A stretch of DNA of 34,759 bases from Chthonomonadaceae bacterium (GCA_025054835.1 JANWZQ010000015.1:1-34759); one strand, 5' to 3'; counted from the stretch's first letter, positions 8,626 through 17,139 are shown. Made by a program: numbers and translations. The notes: generated by a model from the letters alone, not told the origin.

Positions 8626-9507
8626 ATGGCAGAAGAGACGGTACTGGATACGGCGTTTTTGAGACGATTGGAACGTCTCGCCCTGCGGGTGCGGCGCCCG
8701 ATCCCCGGGCAGATGAAGGGTGCGCAACGTTCGACCCGCCGTGGTGCCAGCGTGGAGTTTGCTGACTATCGAGAGTACGTGCCCGGCGATGACCTGCGGC
8801 ACGTGGACTGGAACCTGGCAGCCCGTCTGGACCGCTTGTTTGTGAAGCTCTTCGTGGAGGAAGAGGATCTACTTCTGGCTCTTTTGATCGATGCGAGCCA
8901 GAGTATGGATTTCGGTAACCCCACGAAGTTTCAGTGCGCTATTCCGATCGCCGCAACTCTGGGATACATCGCGCTCACAAACTACGACCGCGTCCGTGTG
9001 CACCTCTATGCGGGACCACAGGAGCCCCCTTTGCCTGCACAGCGCGGCCGTTCCGGCATCATCCCGTTTCTTCGCTACCTTGGTCAGCTGCGCCCGACCG
9101 GGAGTGCCCGCTTTGCTGCATTTCTGCGCCGGTACGCTGCGGACACACCCCATCGGGGCCTCGCTGTCGTACTGTCCGACTGCCTTACTCCGGACTGGCC
9201 GGAGGGGCTCAAAGCTCTGCTGGCGCGCGGGCATCAGGTAGCTCTGATCCATATTCTCGCCCCGGAGGAGATCATGCCACAAGTTACGGGCGATCTCCGT
9301 ATCATAGACAGCGAAACCGGACAGGCTCTCGAAATCAGTATCACTCCGGCCGTGCTGGCCCGTTATCGGGAGTCTCTGAATGCCTTCCGTGCCCGGGTGG
9401 AGCGCTTCTGTCACCAGCACGGCGTGCAATACCTGCATCTCACGTCTGACACACCGGTCGAGACGGTCATCCTACGTGCGTTGCAACGCATCGGACTGGT
9501 AACTTAA
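8626..9507 (+). CDS. DUF58 / von Willebrand-A-like protein
   Basis: A DUF58 protein of 293 residues from this start. The hallmark EFADYREYVPGDDLRHVDWN (residues 44-63) is followed by LDRLFVKLFVEEED, then a von Willebrand-A-like fold with an intact metal-site motif DASQSM (Asp89, Ser91, Ser93). Homologues usually sit beside MoxR-type AAA+ ATPases and membrane vWA proteins (BatA/BatB type) and are thought to work with them in complex assembly or envelope stress; none of those partners is next to it here. The start is uncertain: ATG 8626 fits homologue N-termini, although AAGGAG abuts it directly; a TTG at 8530 would add 32 poorly conserved residues. Probably cytoplasmic. Confidence 0.87.
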   Translation: MAEETVLDTAFLRRLERLALRVRRPIPGQMKGAQRSTRRGASVEFADYREYVPGDDLRHVDWNLAARLDRLFVKLFVEEEDLLLALLIDASQSMDFGNPTKFQCAIPIAATLGYIALTNYDRVRVHLYAGPQEPPLPAQRGRSGIIPFLRYLGQLRPTGSARFAAFLRRYAADTPHRGLAVVLSDCLTPDWPEGLKALLARGHQVALIHILAPEEIMPQVTGDLRIIDSETGQALEISITPAVLARYRESLNAFRARVERFCHQHGVQYLHLTSDTPVETVILRALQRIGLVT

Positions 9508-9549
9508 TCGTTTTTTTGAACACAGGGTATATTTTTTTAGAAATCAGGG

Positions 9550-9555
9550 TACAAT
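9550..9555 (+). promoter_or_regulatory. candidate -10 box for the pseudopilin transcript
   Basis: TACAAT lies about 300 bp upstream of the pseudopilin start, in a locally AT-rich patch (T runs at 9511-9540) that stands out in this GC-rich window. No good -35 box is visible at the usual distance. If used, it would produce a structured leader of about 295 nt. Confidence 0.22.
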
Positions 9556-9582
9556 GTCCCCAAAATCCGGGAACAAAGTGCG

Positions 9583-9624
9583 ACTTTCAGTCTCTCTACT
9601 ATTAGATAATCTGTGTCTGAAAGT
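9583..9624 (+). other. leader hairpin upstream of the pseudopilin
   Basis: ACTTTCAG (9583-9590) pairs perfectly with CTGAAAGT (9617-9624) around a 26-nt AU-rich loop. It precedes the larger folded block at 9645-9773 and is not followed by a T run, so it does not look like a terminator of the DUF58 gene. Confidence 0.35.
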
Positions 9625-9644
9625 GCCCGGACCCTGTAGCTCCC

Positions 9645-9773
9645 GAGTAACGGTCCAACAAACCGGTTCCCCCCGCGTGCGTTGTGAACCCGGTCGGTTG
9701 TAGGTCAAGGCAGACCCAAGGATACAGGCAGCAGAAACCCGCCTCATAGTGGCGGCGGTTTCTCAAGTTACTC
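9645..9773 (+). ncRNA. candidate structured RNA leader (possible cis-regulator)
   Basis: A long-range 7-bp closing stem, GAGTAAC (9645-9651) with GTTACTC (9767-9773), encloses two further hairpins: ACCGGTTC (9662-9669) with GAACCCGGT (9686-9694), 8 bp with one bulged C, and AGAAACC (9733-9739) with GGTTTCT (9757-9763). A weak GGTC/GACC pairing lies at 9703-9716. This is a closed multi-branch fold about 85 nt before the pseudopilin ATG, in a 350-bp stretch without genes. I could not match it to the riboswitch consensuses I know, including c-di-GMP-I, cobalamin and SAM. It could be a cis-regulatory leader or an independent small RNA. The pairings are seen directly; function is inferred. Confidence 0.35.
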
Positions 9774-9857
9774 AGACCAATCGTCTCGTTCCCTTGCGGT
9801 GGCTCACCCGTACCCACCGTACCTTTCTTCTATTTCTTGATGGAGGGTTACTACAAC

Positions 9858-10733
9858 ATGACTGGTTCTTCCAGAAGAGCGTTTACGCTCATTGAACTGC
9901 TCGTTGTCATCGCAATCATTGCGATCCTTGCCGCCATTCTGTTCCCGGTGTTTGCGCAGGCCCGGGAAAAAGCCCGGCAAACCTCCTGTCTGTCCAACAC
10001 CAAGCAGCTGGGCACAGGCTTCATGATGTACATTCAGGATTACGATGAGCTGTTCCCGCTGGCGTTTGGCAAGTCGGCTGTCACCAATCAGTGGTTGTGG
10101 AACTTCAACCATGCCGTGCCAGAGAACTGGCGCCCGGACGTCGGCCCGTCGGATTTCCGCTTCTCGACCTATCCGGTGCACTGGTCGAACTCAACGCAGC
10201 CGTACATCAAGAACTACCAGCTGCTGGCCTGCCCCTCCGGTCCGGAAGTCCGTCTCAATGTCAACTATGCGGCCCTCGTCCCGCCTGCCCGGGTGTCCTA
10301 CACTTACAACGGCCTCCTGATGCAGTACCCGCAGGCCGGCATCAATCAGGTCTCGCGCATCCCGCTGCTCTGGGAAGGGCGTGGTAAGGCCGCGGTGCTG
10401 GGCTTCGCGCTCTCCAACCCCGCACTGCGTTGCGCAGATGGCGACTGCCGCTACCAGCCAGCTGCAGCGGGCTGCACCAGCAACTTCACCGGTGGGCAGA
10501 GCGCGATGTTCGTGCTGTCCGGTACCATGTGGATCCACAACAGCGGGGCGAACTTCGTGATGTCGGACGGGCACGCCAAGTGGCGCCGCCTGGGTGCCAC
10601 CCTGTCGCCCGGCAACACCGATCCGAACGTGGACCCGTACACCGGGTATGACGCCAATGGCTTCCCCGGCTTCTACTGGTGGGATGGCTGCCATGCATGG
10701 CTGTTCCGCCCGGATGCGGTTTTCCTCAACTAG
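9858..10733 (+). CDS. DUF1559 (H-X9-DG) type IV pseudopilin-like protein
   Basis: A 291-residue secreted pseudopilin-like protein. The N-terminus carries the prepilin class III signal [20 protein letters not shown]: a short basic leader, the cleavage region before FTLIE with Glu at +5, and one hydrophobic helix. The [15 protein letters not shown] segment after the helix is typical of the DUF1559 family. The C-terminal hallmark H-X9-DG is exact: His in [12 protein letters not shown], nine residues, then Asp-Gly. The family is expanded in Planctomycetota and Armatimonadota; assembly into a type II secretion or pilus-like apparatus is assumed from the N-terminus. ATG 9858 is chosen because GGAGGG at 9842-9847 lies 10 nt upstream; an in-frame earlier start would spoil the leader. 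A long structured leader precedes it and a terminator follows. Confidence 0.93.
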   Translation: MTGSSRRAFTLIELLVVIAIIAILAAILFPVFAQAREKARQTSCLSNTKQLGTGFMMYIQDYDELFPLAFGKSAVTNQWLWNFNHAVPENWRPDVGPSDFRFSTYPVHWSNSTQPYIKNYQLLACPSGPEVRLNVNYAALVPPARVSYTYNGLLMQYPQAGINQVSRIPLLWEGRGKAAVLGFALSNPALRCADGDCRYQPAAAGCTSNFTGGQSAMFVLSGTMWIHNSGANFVMSDGHAKWRRLGATLSPGNTDPNVDPYTGYDANGFPGFYWWDGCHAWLFRPDAVFLN

Positions 10734-10750
10734 AGCCTGAAAGAACCCGG

Positions 10751-10784
10751 CGCCCCTCACTCCTCTACTGCGGGGTGAGGGGCG
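10751..10784 (+). terminator. hairpin terminator after the pseudopilin
   Basis: CGCCCCTCAC (10751-10760) pairs perfectly with GTGAGGGGCG (10775-10784), followed by TTCTCTGT. The T tract is poor, so read-through into the small downstream gene is likely; it may cap the abundant pilin message while allowing lower expression downstream. Confidence 0.6.
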
Positions 10785-10809
10785 TTCTCTGTGCCGGAGG
10801 ACTGCTGTT

Positions 10810-11064
10810 ATGAACAAAGAACTTTCCCCGCCTGTTACCATCGCGATCATAGCGGTCTTCATCGCGGTCGTGATCGCTTTCGGCTGGTACATGATCAACC
10901 GGAACCCCACGGTCCCGGCCAATGCGGGCACGCCAGGCGCCAGCAGCCAGATGCCGGGTGCCATTCCAGGGCAACCCGGTGGAGGCGCCACCACGCCCCC
11001 CGCCAACGCACCCTCCGGGTCCGGAGGTTCACAGGGCAATCAACCCCTCACACCCGACGTATAG
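10810..11064 (+). CDS. small single-pass membrane protein, Gly/Pro-rich tail
   Basis: An 84-residue protein of unknown function. A short basic/polar N-terminus (MNKELSPP) is followed by one hydrophobic helix (about residues 9-29, VTIAIIAVFIAVVIAFGWYM) and a disordered tail rich in Gly, Pro, Ala, Gln and Ser. GGAGG at 10796-10800 gives 9 nt spacing to the ATG, which supports a real gene. It lies 76 bp after the pseudopilin, beyond a weak terminator, and before a strong hairpin. The arrangement suggests a companion of the pilin (anchor or assembly factor), but this is inference from position only. Confidence 0.72.
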   Translation: MNKELSPPVTIAIIAVFIAVVIAFGWYMINRNPTVPANAGTPGASSQMPGAIPGQPGGGATTPPANAPSGSGGSQGNQPLTPDV

Positions 11065-11099
11065 CGCCTCCTGCCCGAAAGTACTTCTTCAGAAACACG

Positions 11100-11146
11100 T
11101 ATCGCCCGGTAGCAGAGGTTGGTTGCAACCTCTCTACCGGGCGATA
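11100..11146. terminator. long bidirectional hairpin between convergent genes
   Basis: TATCGCCCGGTAG plus AGAGGTT pairs with AACCTCT plus CTACCGGGCGATA, about 20 bp with a single bulged C and a 6-nt loop. It sits between the end of the small membrane protein (+) and the end of the coiled-coil gene (-), so it can serve both. No T tract follows on either side. Confidence 0.6.
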
Positions 11147-11184
11147 TCGCTCTGCGTTTCACTACACAGGCCAGAAGCAAGCGG

Positions 11185-12078
11185 TCAGGAGTCGCCCTGT
11201 AACACGTTGAACTCCGCGGTTCCCAGCACATATGTGGAGTGCGCGTTCACGGTAGGATCGAACATGGCCGTTTCGTTATCCGTGAGCCTGTCTCGCAGGA
11301 CCGGTTCAGCGATATGCGGGGCCACACTGTCCGGAGTAGTCGGGGATGTCACCGGGCGTACGTTCTCCTGCGACTCTGTTTCCCGATGCCCCCCCACAAC
11401 AGCAACCGTGTCGTGCGCAGGAGGTTCCTGCTGTGTAGCAACAGGTTCCACCCCGTTGCTGGCGGGCAGCGAGGCGATCGGCGTGAGCGGATTGTTGAGC
11501 GCACTCATCTCCGCGGCGGACAGGTGCGCCGCAGGTGAAACGCTGGAGCCGGTCAGCACGCCGCGCACCTGATGGCGCAACTCGGAGATCTCGGCACGCT
11601 GATACTGCAGGGCCATATTGACCGCCTCTAGCTGCCGGCTATGCGCAGCGACCTGCTCCTGCAGCGACTGAAACAACTGCGCAACCAGACGCTGCGCCTC
11701 GGCCTCGAACGCCTCCTGACGCGTCCGTGCTTCCTGCTCCAGTTGTTCAATACGCTCGGCCTGCTGTTCGATCAATGCGTCCATCTCAGCGGCCCGGGCA
11801 ACGGTAGACGCCAGCTGATTGTGGTGTTCATTTCGCAACACGTGCAACTCCTCCGCCAGACGATAGAGGCGCCGACGCGCGCCAGCAATGGTGAGCATCA
11901 GGACCAGCGTGTAGAGGGCGGTAAAGTCGATCAACCAGAGCATGGGGGACCGGCGATGCGCCTGTAACCAGACCTCCGGGTCGGCACTGTACCGCGTCTC
12001 AAAGGCGGTGCCGCAAACGATCAACATCACCGCAACAGCAAAGCTGAGGACCAGTTGAATTGCGTTACGTTGCTTCAT
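11185..12078 (-). CDS. membrane-anchored coiled-coil protein, function unknown
   Basis: A 297-residue protein I do not recognise. The N-terminal half has two hydrophobic helices (about residues 7-26 and 45-64) separated by a short Arg/Asp-rich loop. A long predicted coiled coil (about residues 70-175, rich in Glu, Gln, Leu, Arg and Ala heptads) follows, then a low-complexity tail rich in Pro, Thr, Ser and Val. The topology suggests a cytoplasmic coiled coil tethered to the inner membrane. ATG 12078 is chosen over a GTG at 12099, which has no ribosome binding site; AAAGGA lies about 12 nt upstream of the ATG. A promoter with 17-bp spacing is visible upstream. It converges on the pilin pair, but no functional link can be shown. 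Confidence 0.75.
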   Translation of the reverse strand: MKQRNAIQLVLSFAVAVMLIVCGTAFETRYSADPEVWLQAHRRSPMLWLIDFTALYTLVLMLTIAGARRRLYRLAEELHVLRNEHHNQLASTVARAAEMDALIEQQAERIEQLEQEARTRQEAFEAEAQRLVAQLFQSLQEQVAAHSRQLEAVNMALQYQRAEISELRHQVRGVLTGSSVSPAAHLSAAEMSALNNPLTPIASLPASNGVEPVATQQEPPAHDTVAVVGGHRETESQENVRPVTSPTTPDSVAPHIAEPVLRDRLTDNETAMFDPTVNAHSTYVLGTAEFNVLQGDS

Positions 12079-12198
12079 GGCGTGGCGCCATCCTTTCACA
12101 ACAGGAACTGCTGTTGCTGGAATTGCATGGACCCGTGGGGCAAACGCGTAGCAGCAGAGACGTCGAGCCGGGTACGCGCCGGGTGTGTATTTGACGGT

Positions 12199-12227
12199 AT
12201 TTTACACTGCTGACAGGAAAAACGCAA
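12199..12227 (-). promoter_or_regulatory. sigma-70-like promoter of the coiled-coil gene
   Basis: On the minus strand TTGCGT (12227-12222) and TAAAAT (12204-12199) are separated by exactly 17 nt. The -10 matches the consensus at 5 of 6 positions. It lies about 120 bp upstream of the ATG at 12078 and points toward it. Confidence 0.45.
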
Positions 12228-12394
12228 CCTTCATATCTATTATTGTCCCGGAAGAAATGCGGGCACAGGTGCAAATCGCATGGTTCTGCTTGCGATCGGT
12301 TCCCCCTCCGGGTAGCAGGTATCGAACAGAGCATCGCTGTTATCCGGGACCTGTCCCGTAGAAACAATCCGGGAGCGGTGTGCGGAGTCACACA
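12228..12394. other. intergenic stretch without a recognisable gene
   Basis: Together with the promoter and terminator on either side this forms a 380-bp gene-free stretch between two minus-strand genes. It contains small inverted repeats, for example ATCGCA with TGCGAT near 12275-12300 and CGGGA with TCCCG near 12346-12360. Short open frames lack ribosome binding sites. A small RNA is possible, but I see nothing decisive. Confidence 0.35.
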
Positions 12395-12441
12395 GACAGA
12401 GAAACGGCGCAGGTGTGTCTTTCCTGCGCCGTTTCTCTGTC
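12395..12441 (-). terminator. strong hairpin terminator of the macroglobulin gene
   Basis: GACAGAGAAACGGCGCAGG (12395-12413) and its perfect 19-bp complement (12423-12441) flank a 9-nt loop, starting 19 bp after the macroglobulin stop codon. The minus-strand flank is not T-rich. Placement right after a large minus-strand gene supports a terminator or 3'-end stabiliser. Confidence 0.7.
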
Positions 12442-12459
12442 TTCACGAGCAGAACGCAA

Positions 12460-15400
12460 CTACTGCGTTACGGTCAGTTCTGCTGGCGGGACTACCGCGA
12501 CGCGCTCCGGATTGTAGTAGGGGTAGACCTTCGACAGGGGGGTGCGCGCCCGGATAGGGAATTTCGCCCGAACCTGATACGTGAGCTTCAGTTCCTGCCC
12601 CGGATCCAGCTTCTGCAGGTAAATGATCACCTGCCGTGCCGCCAGGGTATACTTGCTGATCCGCTTTTCAGCGACCGCCTTCTCGAGATTGTCGGGCACT
12701 ACCGTGAAGCCGGGAGGCACACCCAGATCGATCAGAGGCATCTCTGCGATCCGATCGGTTACGTTCTTCACCGTGACGGTCACCGTAGCCATATCGTCCT
12801 GCGCCAGTGTGGTCTTATCGTACTGCACTTCGAGCTTCAGGGGCTCGAACTCTGGCGCCGGAGGCTCTACCTCCTTCCATGGCAGGTAGTAACGCCCCAC
12901 GATCTGATAGAGCAAAGAGCCGTCGCCCTCGTACTCGAGCGTGATGGTGTTATTGCCCGGACGCACATGCGCGGCCAGATCAATCTGCCGCATCACGTCG
13001 CTGTCTTCCGGAGTGATCTGCAGCTTCGCCGCTTCCTTCCCGTTGGCCCGTACCACCACCGTTCCCTTGCCGCTACCCACCGCGTTGCGGCTGGCGAACA
13101 GCAGAGCTTTCATGGACCAGACGGTGCCCTGCGTGCTGTCCCATGCGCCGAAGCTGTTCTTGCTCTGCACCAGATAGGTGAGCACTTTGTTGACGAAGCC
13201 CGCATTGCGCCCCCACTTGACGAGCCCGTAGGCCGCCAGTCCGGTCGTCTCCAGATCGGCACCTGCGCGCTCGGCACCGGTAAAGGTACGGGTATCGCTC
13301 TGCCAGTAAGCGGTCTTGTCGGTAGTTGTTGCCATCTCGATGAGCCGGTTGGCCAGCTGTGCGGTCAGCTCGCCGTCCCGCTCCACCACGGTCAGCAGGT
13401 TGAGGAGCACAGCCAGCGTGTAGGGGTCCTTCGCTTCATTCCATCGGTTCCGGACGTACGCAACCCCCTTGCCGACCTCAGGCCCCTGATACCCGCTCTC
13501 AGCAAGCGCCCATGCGATGTAGGCCGTGGTGCGCAGAGCGCCGGTCTGCCGGTTGATAACGCCCTCTGCAATCCCGCCCTTGTCCTCTTCCCACGAGCCA
13601 TCTGGCTTCTGCTGACCTGCCAGCCACTGCTGGGTGCGCGCGATGAGTGCGGGGTCCACCTCATGCACTTTCGCCATGTCGCTGAACTCCAGCAGACCAT
13701 AGGCAGTCAGGACCTTGTGCGCCGGAGCGTCGCCAAACCAGGAGAATCCTCCTCCTTTCACCTCGAAGGTGACCAGACGCTGGTAGCCGACGTTGATGTA
13801 CTGCTCGGCCTTCATCTGGATCTCCGGGTTGATCCGCTTGTTGGCTTTCAGATAGTCCAGCACCAGCACATTGGGGTAGGTGACAGAACTGGTCTGCTCG
13901 AAACATCCGCTGGGCATGCGGAGGAGACCATCCAGCCCTTCCACAACCTGACTGAAAGTGCCGGGATAGAGCTTGACCCAGATGGTGCTGGCCTCCGGGA
14001 TTGCCTTTGCCGGGAGTGTGAGGGTCTTCTCCACCCTGCCCTCCAGACGATCGTTGATGGTAGGGCGGTACTCCTTCCCGTCTGGCAGGACATCGATGAC
14101 GCGGCGAATCGCGTCAGAGAGACGGGAGCCCCTGGCAGTAACCTGCAACGCATGTCGGCCAATCGCCTTCACCGTGATGGGGTAGTGGATCACGCGCACC
14201 TGCCCCGGTTCCATCCGGATGGTCTGCTCCGCCTTGCCGTTGAGCGTGAACCATGGTTCCTGTTTGAGCGTGAGCGTCACCTCCTGCGGGCCCTGCAGGT
14301 AGTTGTAGACGGCAACGGGAATGTCCACCCTGTCGTTCTGCGTGAGCGAGACGGGCAGGTCGATATCCACGAAGAAATCCTGAAAGACCCTGACGGGGAC
14401 CGTGGTGCTGCCCATCAGGCCCTGCAGGTCATTACCCGTCACGCTGAGGCGCCATGTGGTGATGGAGTCGGCCATACGTACGGAGAGCGTAGCACGCCCG
14501 CTGTCATCGGTGATGAGCGCGGGTTGCCAGAGCATCGTCTCCGGGAAGTACTCGCGCACACGGATCGTTTCCTCACGCCCGGCAGGAGCCCCATCGGCCT
14601 TCTTCTGGAATTCCGCACCCGGGGCACGCGCCAGTGCTCTCGGCCCCTCCTGCGCTGCCTCCTGCGCTACCACCCCGTCCGCCACAGGGCCTACTCCCCG
14701 CATCAGGAACATATTGCGTTCACGGACCCCTCCTCGCCCGCCAAATCCGACAACGTAAGCAGATACCTCCAGAACATCGTCGTTGGTGCCCCAGCGACCG
14801 TCCGGCCCGGCACTGCTGAGAGTGAAGCCATAGTGATAGGTCTTCTGGCCGTAGAGATTGGCCCGATAGGGGTTGCCCCAGCGATCCCGCAGATCGGAGG
14901 GTTTGAGATATCCCCTGTCGACCAGAACGCGCAGGCTCTCCGCAGCAGTCAGTTCACGCTTCTCGGCCTGGCGGAACTTCTGCAGGGCGTCCAGGATCTT
15001 GCGACACGTGGCCATCATCTCCTCGACGACTTCCTGACGCAACTGCTCCCATCGCTCCCGGTAGGTGTTGCGCCGGAAGTCGAAATCCGTGCGTGGGGGC
15101 AACGCGGCGAGGAGCATGGTGGCAGCGCGCTGTCGCTCCAGATCAGTCACAGGCAACGGGCGGGGCCGGGGTTCTACGAGGAACGTGGGGCGCAGGCCGT
15201 GGATCTCATACCGGGGCTCCATGAGCTCTTTTTCCAGTGTGAAGTAGATCTTCTCCAGGCCGGGTTGCAGCTCGGAAAGCGCGAAAACCGATTCGTCCAC
15301 CATGGCCAGCCCGAGCGCGGCACGCAGGGGACCACTCTTACCCCGAACTGTGAAGTGCAACCTGCCCTCGGCGCCGGGTCGATACTCGTTCTGGTCGGCA

Positions 15401-17139
15401 GTCACCTGAATGTTCAGGTCATCCGCCTGCGAGACGACAACCGTGCGCGTGTCACGAATGATGTTCTCGTCCGGAAGAATGCGGTAGGCGTGCAACTCCA
15501 GTGTGCCGACCATGTCGGCGGTCACCGGAAGGGTACACTGCGCCTGCCCCCCTTTGAACGGTTGCGCGTGCGTGAGAATGGTCTGGCGATTGCGGATCAC
15601 ATCGATGTAGAGCGTACCGCCCTTCGTTGTGGAGAGCGCCGTCAGCGTAAGGCGGTCGCCCACCCGGGCCATCGGGCGGTCGACACGCAACAGTACCGCT
15701 TCCTGCCCCGGCGCGGTCGCCGTGAATGTGCGCTCCACCCGGGCTTTACGGCCCTGCCCGTCGGTCGCCTCGACGGCCACCCGGTACTCCGGCGCACGCA
15801 CAGGATCCCCCGGCGCGTCGCCCGGCGCATTCTGTGCGGCAGCAGCGGGAAGCGCTGGCGGAGTGAACTTCATCTCTGCAATGCCGAGCCGGTCGGTGGT
15901 CAGTTCCTGCGTGACGGTCCGTGCGTCGGCACGAGCACCTCGCGTGGCCAGCTGCACACGCACACTGGCACCGGAGAGCGGCTGGCCATCGGGAGTTGCA
16001 ACCGCGATGAAGATCCGGTTCTCCACACCGGGCACGATGGTCCGGGCCTCGGGCACGATCACCAGTTGAATGGGATCTTTCACGACCGGCACGGTGATGC
16101 GCGCCTCCTGCTGGTGATCCGCGGTGTCCTTGAGGGTGGCCACCAGCTCGATCACGGCCTTACCCTGCTCGAACTCCTGCCCTACAAGCGTTCCGGGTAA
16201 CGTGTACCGGAAAGTGGCGGAGCCCAGTGGGTCAGTCTTTGCTTTGAGTTCTTTCAGTTTTGTGACGCCGATATCGAGGGTATTGATGGTCAGAGTCATC
16301 TCCCCGCCGGCTACCGGCTTTCCAAAGAAATACTTGCCGGCTGTCACCACCTTCACCACTTCGCCGGGCAGATAGTAGGGCTTGTCCGGAGTCAACGTAA
16401 TCTTGAACTTTGGCAGAACGTAGCGCTCCACACGCACCTTCTTTTCGGCCTGCCCGTTCGGAAGCAGCGCACGCAGGGTGAACGTGCCCATGTTGACCTC
16501 ATCGGCCAGCGCGAAGTCGGCGGATGCGATGCCAAACGGCGACAGAGTCTCTTTTTTCTTGAAGACCTTGTTGCCCCGCGCATCCTCCACCTCGAAGACA
16601 ACCGGCTTGTCTGCCAGCGGACGCCGTGTCCCCAGGTCCAGGGCCAGTGCGCGCATGTGGATCACCTGTCCGGGCTGGTAGATCGGCTTGTCTGCCGTGA
16701 GCATCACCTGCGCTTGCTCAACAATCTGGACGTTCTGACGCACCTCGTCACTGCCAATCGGAGTTTTCACGTGCACCTGCAGTTCGGCAGGCCCTCCCGG
16801 AACGTCCCGCACCGGGAACGAGGCGTTCACAGTGCCTACGGCATCGGTCCTGCCCTGATAGAGCACATGGGTCTTCTGCCCGTTCGCGAGTGATTTCAAC
16901 GCGATGGTCACGTCGGCACGCAACGGCCGGTTCTGCAGGTGGTCCGCCACAACCACGCGCAGGGATGCATGACTGCCGAGCAACCACTGGCTCTGACCGA
17001 GGACCTGTGTCTCCAGAGGAGAAAGCTTACTGTTCATACCGCTCTTCTCCGGGCGCTGTCCGCGAGCGCCCGCTTCCGTCTCCATCAGCAGACCTGTGCA
17101 GAAAGCAATCAAGACAGCAATCCATCCGAGGTATCGCAT
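12460..17139 (-). CDS. alpha-2-macroglobulin family protein with thioester
   Basis: A 1559-residue secreted protease-trapping protein. An N-terminal signal peptide (MRYLGWIAVLIAFCTGLLM) lacks a clear lipobox. Macroglobulin-type beta domains follow, with LTADKPIYQPGQ near residue 145. The MG6-like VDESVFAL segment precedes a bait-like insertion at about residues 650-840. YFPETMLWQPALI and the DFFVDIDLPVSL strand come next, as in animal A2M. The thioester motif GCFEQ is intact (Cys1079, Glu1081, Gln1082), followed by an alpha/alpha thioester domain and a C-terminal domain ending in SKVYPYYNPERV, resembling the animal receptor-binding domain. Within the bait region, residues about 710-790 resemble the C-terminal part of type II secretion pseudopilin G (DRWGNPY, AGPDGRWGTNDD). 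ATG 17139 follows GGAGGAG by 7 nt. It lies 82 bp after the upstream membrane gene. Confidence 0.93.
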   Translation of the reverse strand: MRYLGWIAVLIAFCTGLLMETEAGARGQRPEKSGMNSKLSPLETQVLGQSQWLLGSHASLRVVVADHLQNRPLRADVTIALKSLANGQKTHVLYQGRTDAVGTVNASFPVRDVPGGPAELQVHVKTPIGSDEVRQNVQIVEQAQVMLTADKPIYQPGQVIHMRALALDLGTRRPLADKPVVFEVEDARGNKVFKKKETLSPFGIASADFALADEVNMGTFTLRALLPNGQAEKKVRVERYVLPKFKITLTPDKPYYLPGEVVKVVTAGKYFFGKPVAGGEMTLTINTLDIGVTKLKELKAKTDPLGSATFRYTLPGTLVGQEFEQGKAVIELVATLKDTADHQQEARITVPVVKDPIQLVIVPEARTIVPGVENRIFIAVATPDGQPLSGASVRVQLATRGARADARTVTQELTTDRLGIAEMKFTPPALPAAAAQNAPGDAPGDPVRAPEYRVAVEATDGQGRKARVERTFTATAPGQEAVLLRVDRPMARVGDRLTLTALSTTKGGTLYIDVIRNRQTILTHAQPFKGGQAQCTLPVTADMVGTLELHAYRILPDENIIRDTRTVVVSQADDLNIQVTADQNEYRPGAEGRLHFTVRGKSGPLRAALGLAMVDESVFALSELQPGLEKIYFTLEKELMEPRYEIHGLRPTFLVEPRPRPLPVTDLERQRAATMLLAALPPRTDFDFRRNTYRERWEQLRQEVVEEMMATCRKILDALQKFRQAEKRELTAAESLRVLVDRGYLKPSDLRDRWGNPYRANLYGQKTYHYGFTLSSAGPDGRWGTNDDVLEVSAYVVGFGGRGGVRERNMFLMRGVGPVADGVVAQEAAQEGPRALARAPGAEFQKKADGAPAGREETIRVREYFPETMLWQPALITDDSGRATLSVRMADSITTWRLSVTGNDLQGLMGSTTVPVRVFQDFFVDIDLPVSLTQNDRVDIPVAVYNYLQGPQEVTLTLKQEPWFTLNGKAEQTIRMEPGQVRVIHYPITVKAIGRHALQVTARGSRLSDAIRRVIDVLPDGKEYRPTINDRLEGRVEKTLTLPAKAIPEASTIWVKLYPGTFSQVVEGLDGLLRMPSGCFEQTSSVTYPNVLVLDYLKANKRINPEIQMKAEQYINVGYQRLVTFEVKGGGFSWFGDAPAHKVLTAYGLLEFSDMAKVHEVDPALIARTQQWLAGQQKPDGSWEEDKGGIAEGVINRQTGALRTTAYIAWALAESGYQGPEVGKGVAYVRNRWNEAKDPYTLAVLLNLLTVVERDGELTAQLANRLIEMATTTDKTAYWQSDTRTFTGAERAGADLETTGLAAYGLVKWGRNAGFVNKVLTYLVQSKNSFGAWDSTQGTVWSMKALLFASRNAVGSGKGTVVVRANGKEAAKLQITPEDSDVMRQIDLAAHVRPGNNTITLEYEGDGSLLYQIVGRYYLPWKEVEPPAPEFEPLKLEVQYDKTTLAQDDMATVTVTVKNVTDRIAEMPLIDLGVPPGFTVVPDNLEKAVAEKRISKYTLAARQVIIYLQKLDPGQELKLTYQVRAKFPIRARTPLSKVYPYYNPERVAVVPPAELTVTQ

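Noticed and set aside
9645-9773. The structured leader as a 6S RNA, tmRNA or c-di-GMP-I riboswitch
   Set aside because: The closing stem is internal to a longer leader, there is no tmRNA-like tRNA end, and the invariant c-di-GMP-I core segments are not found. Kept only as an unassigned structure.
12415-16200. A 1261-residue open frame on the + strand opposite the macroglobulin gene
   Set aside because: It is antisense to a clearly conserved protein, has no ribosome binding site, and its composition (His, Arg, Gln, Leu-rich) is typical of the reverse frame of GC-rich coding DNA.
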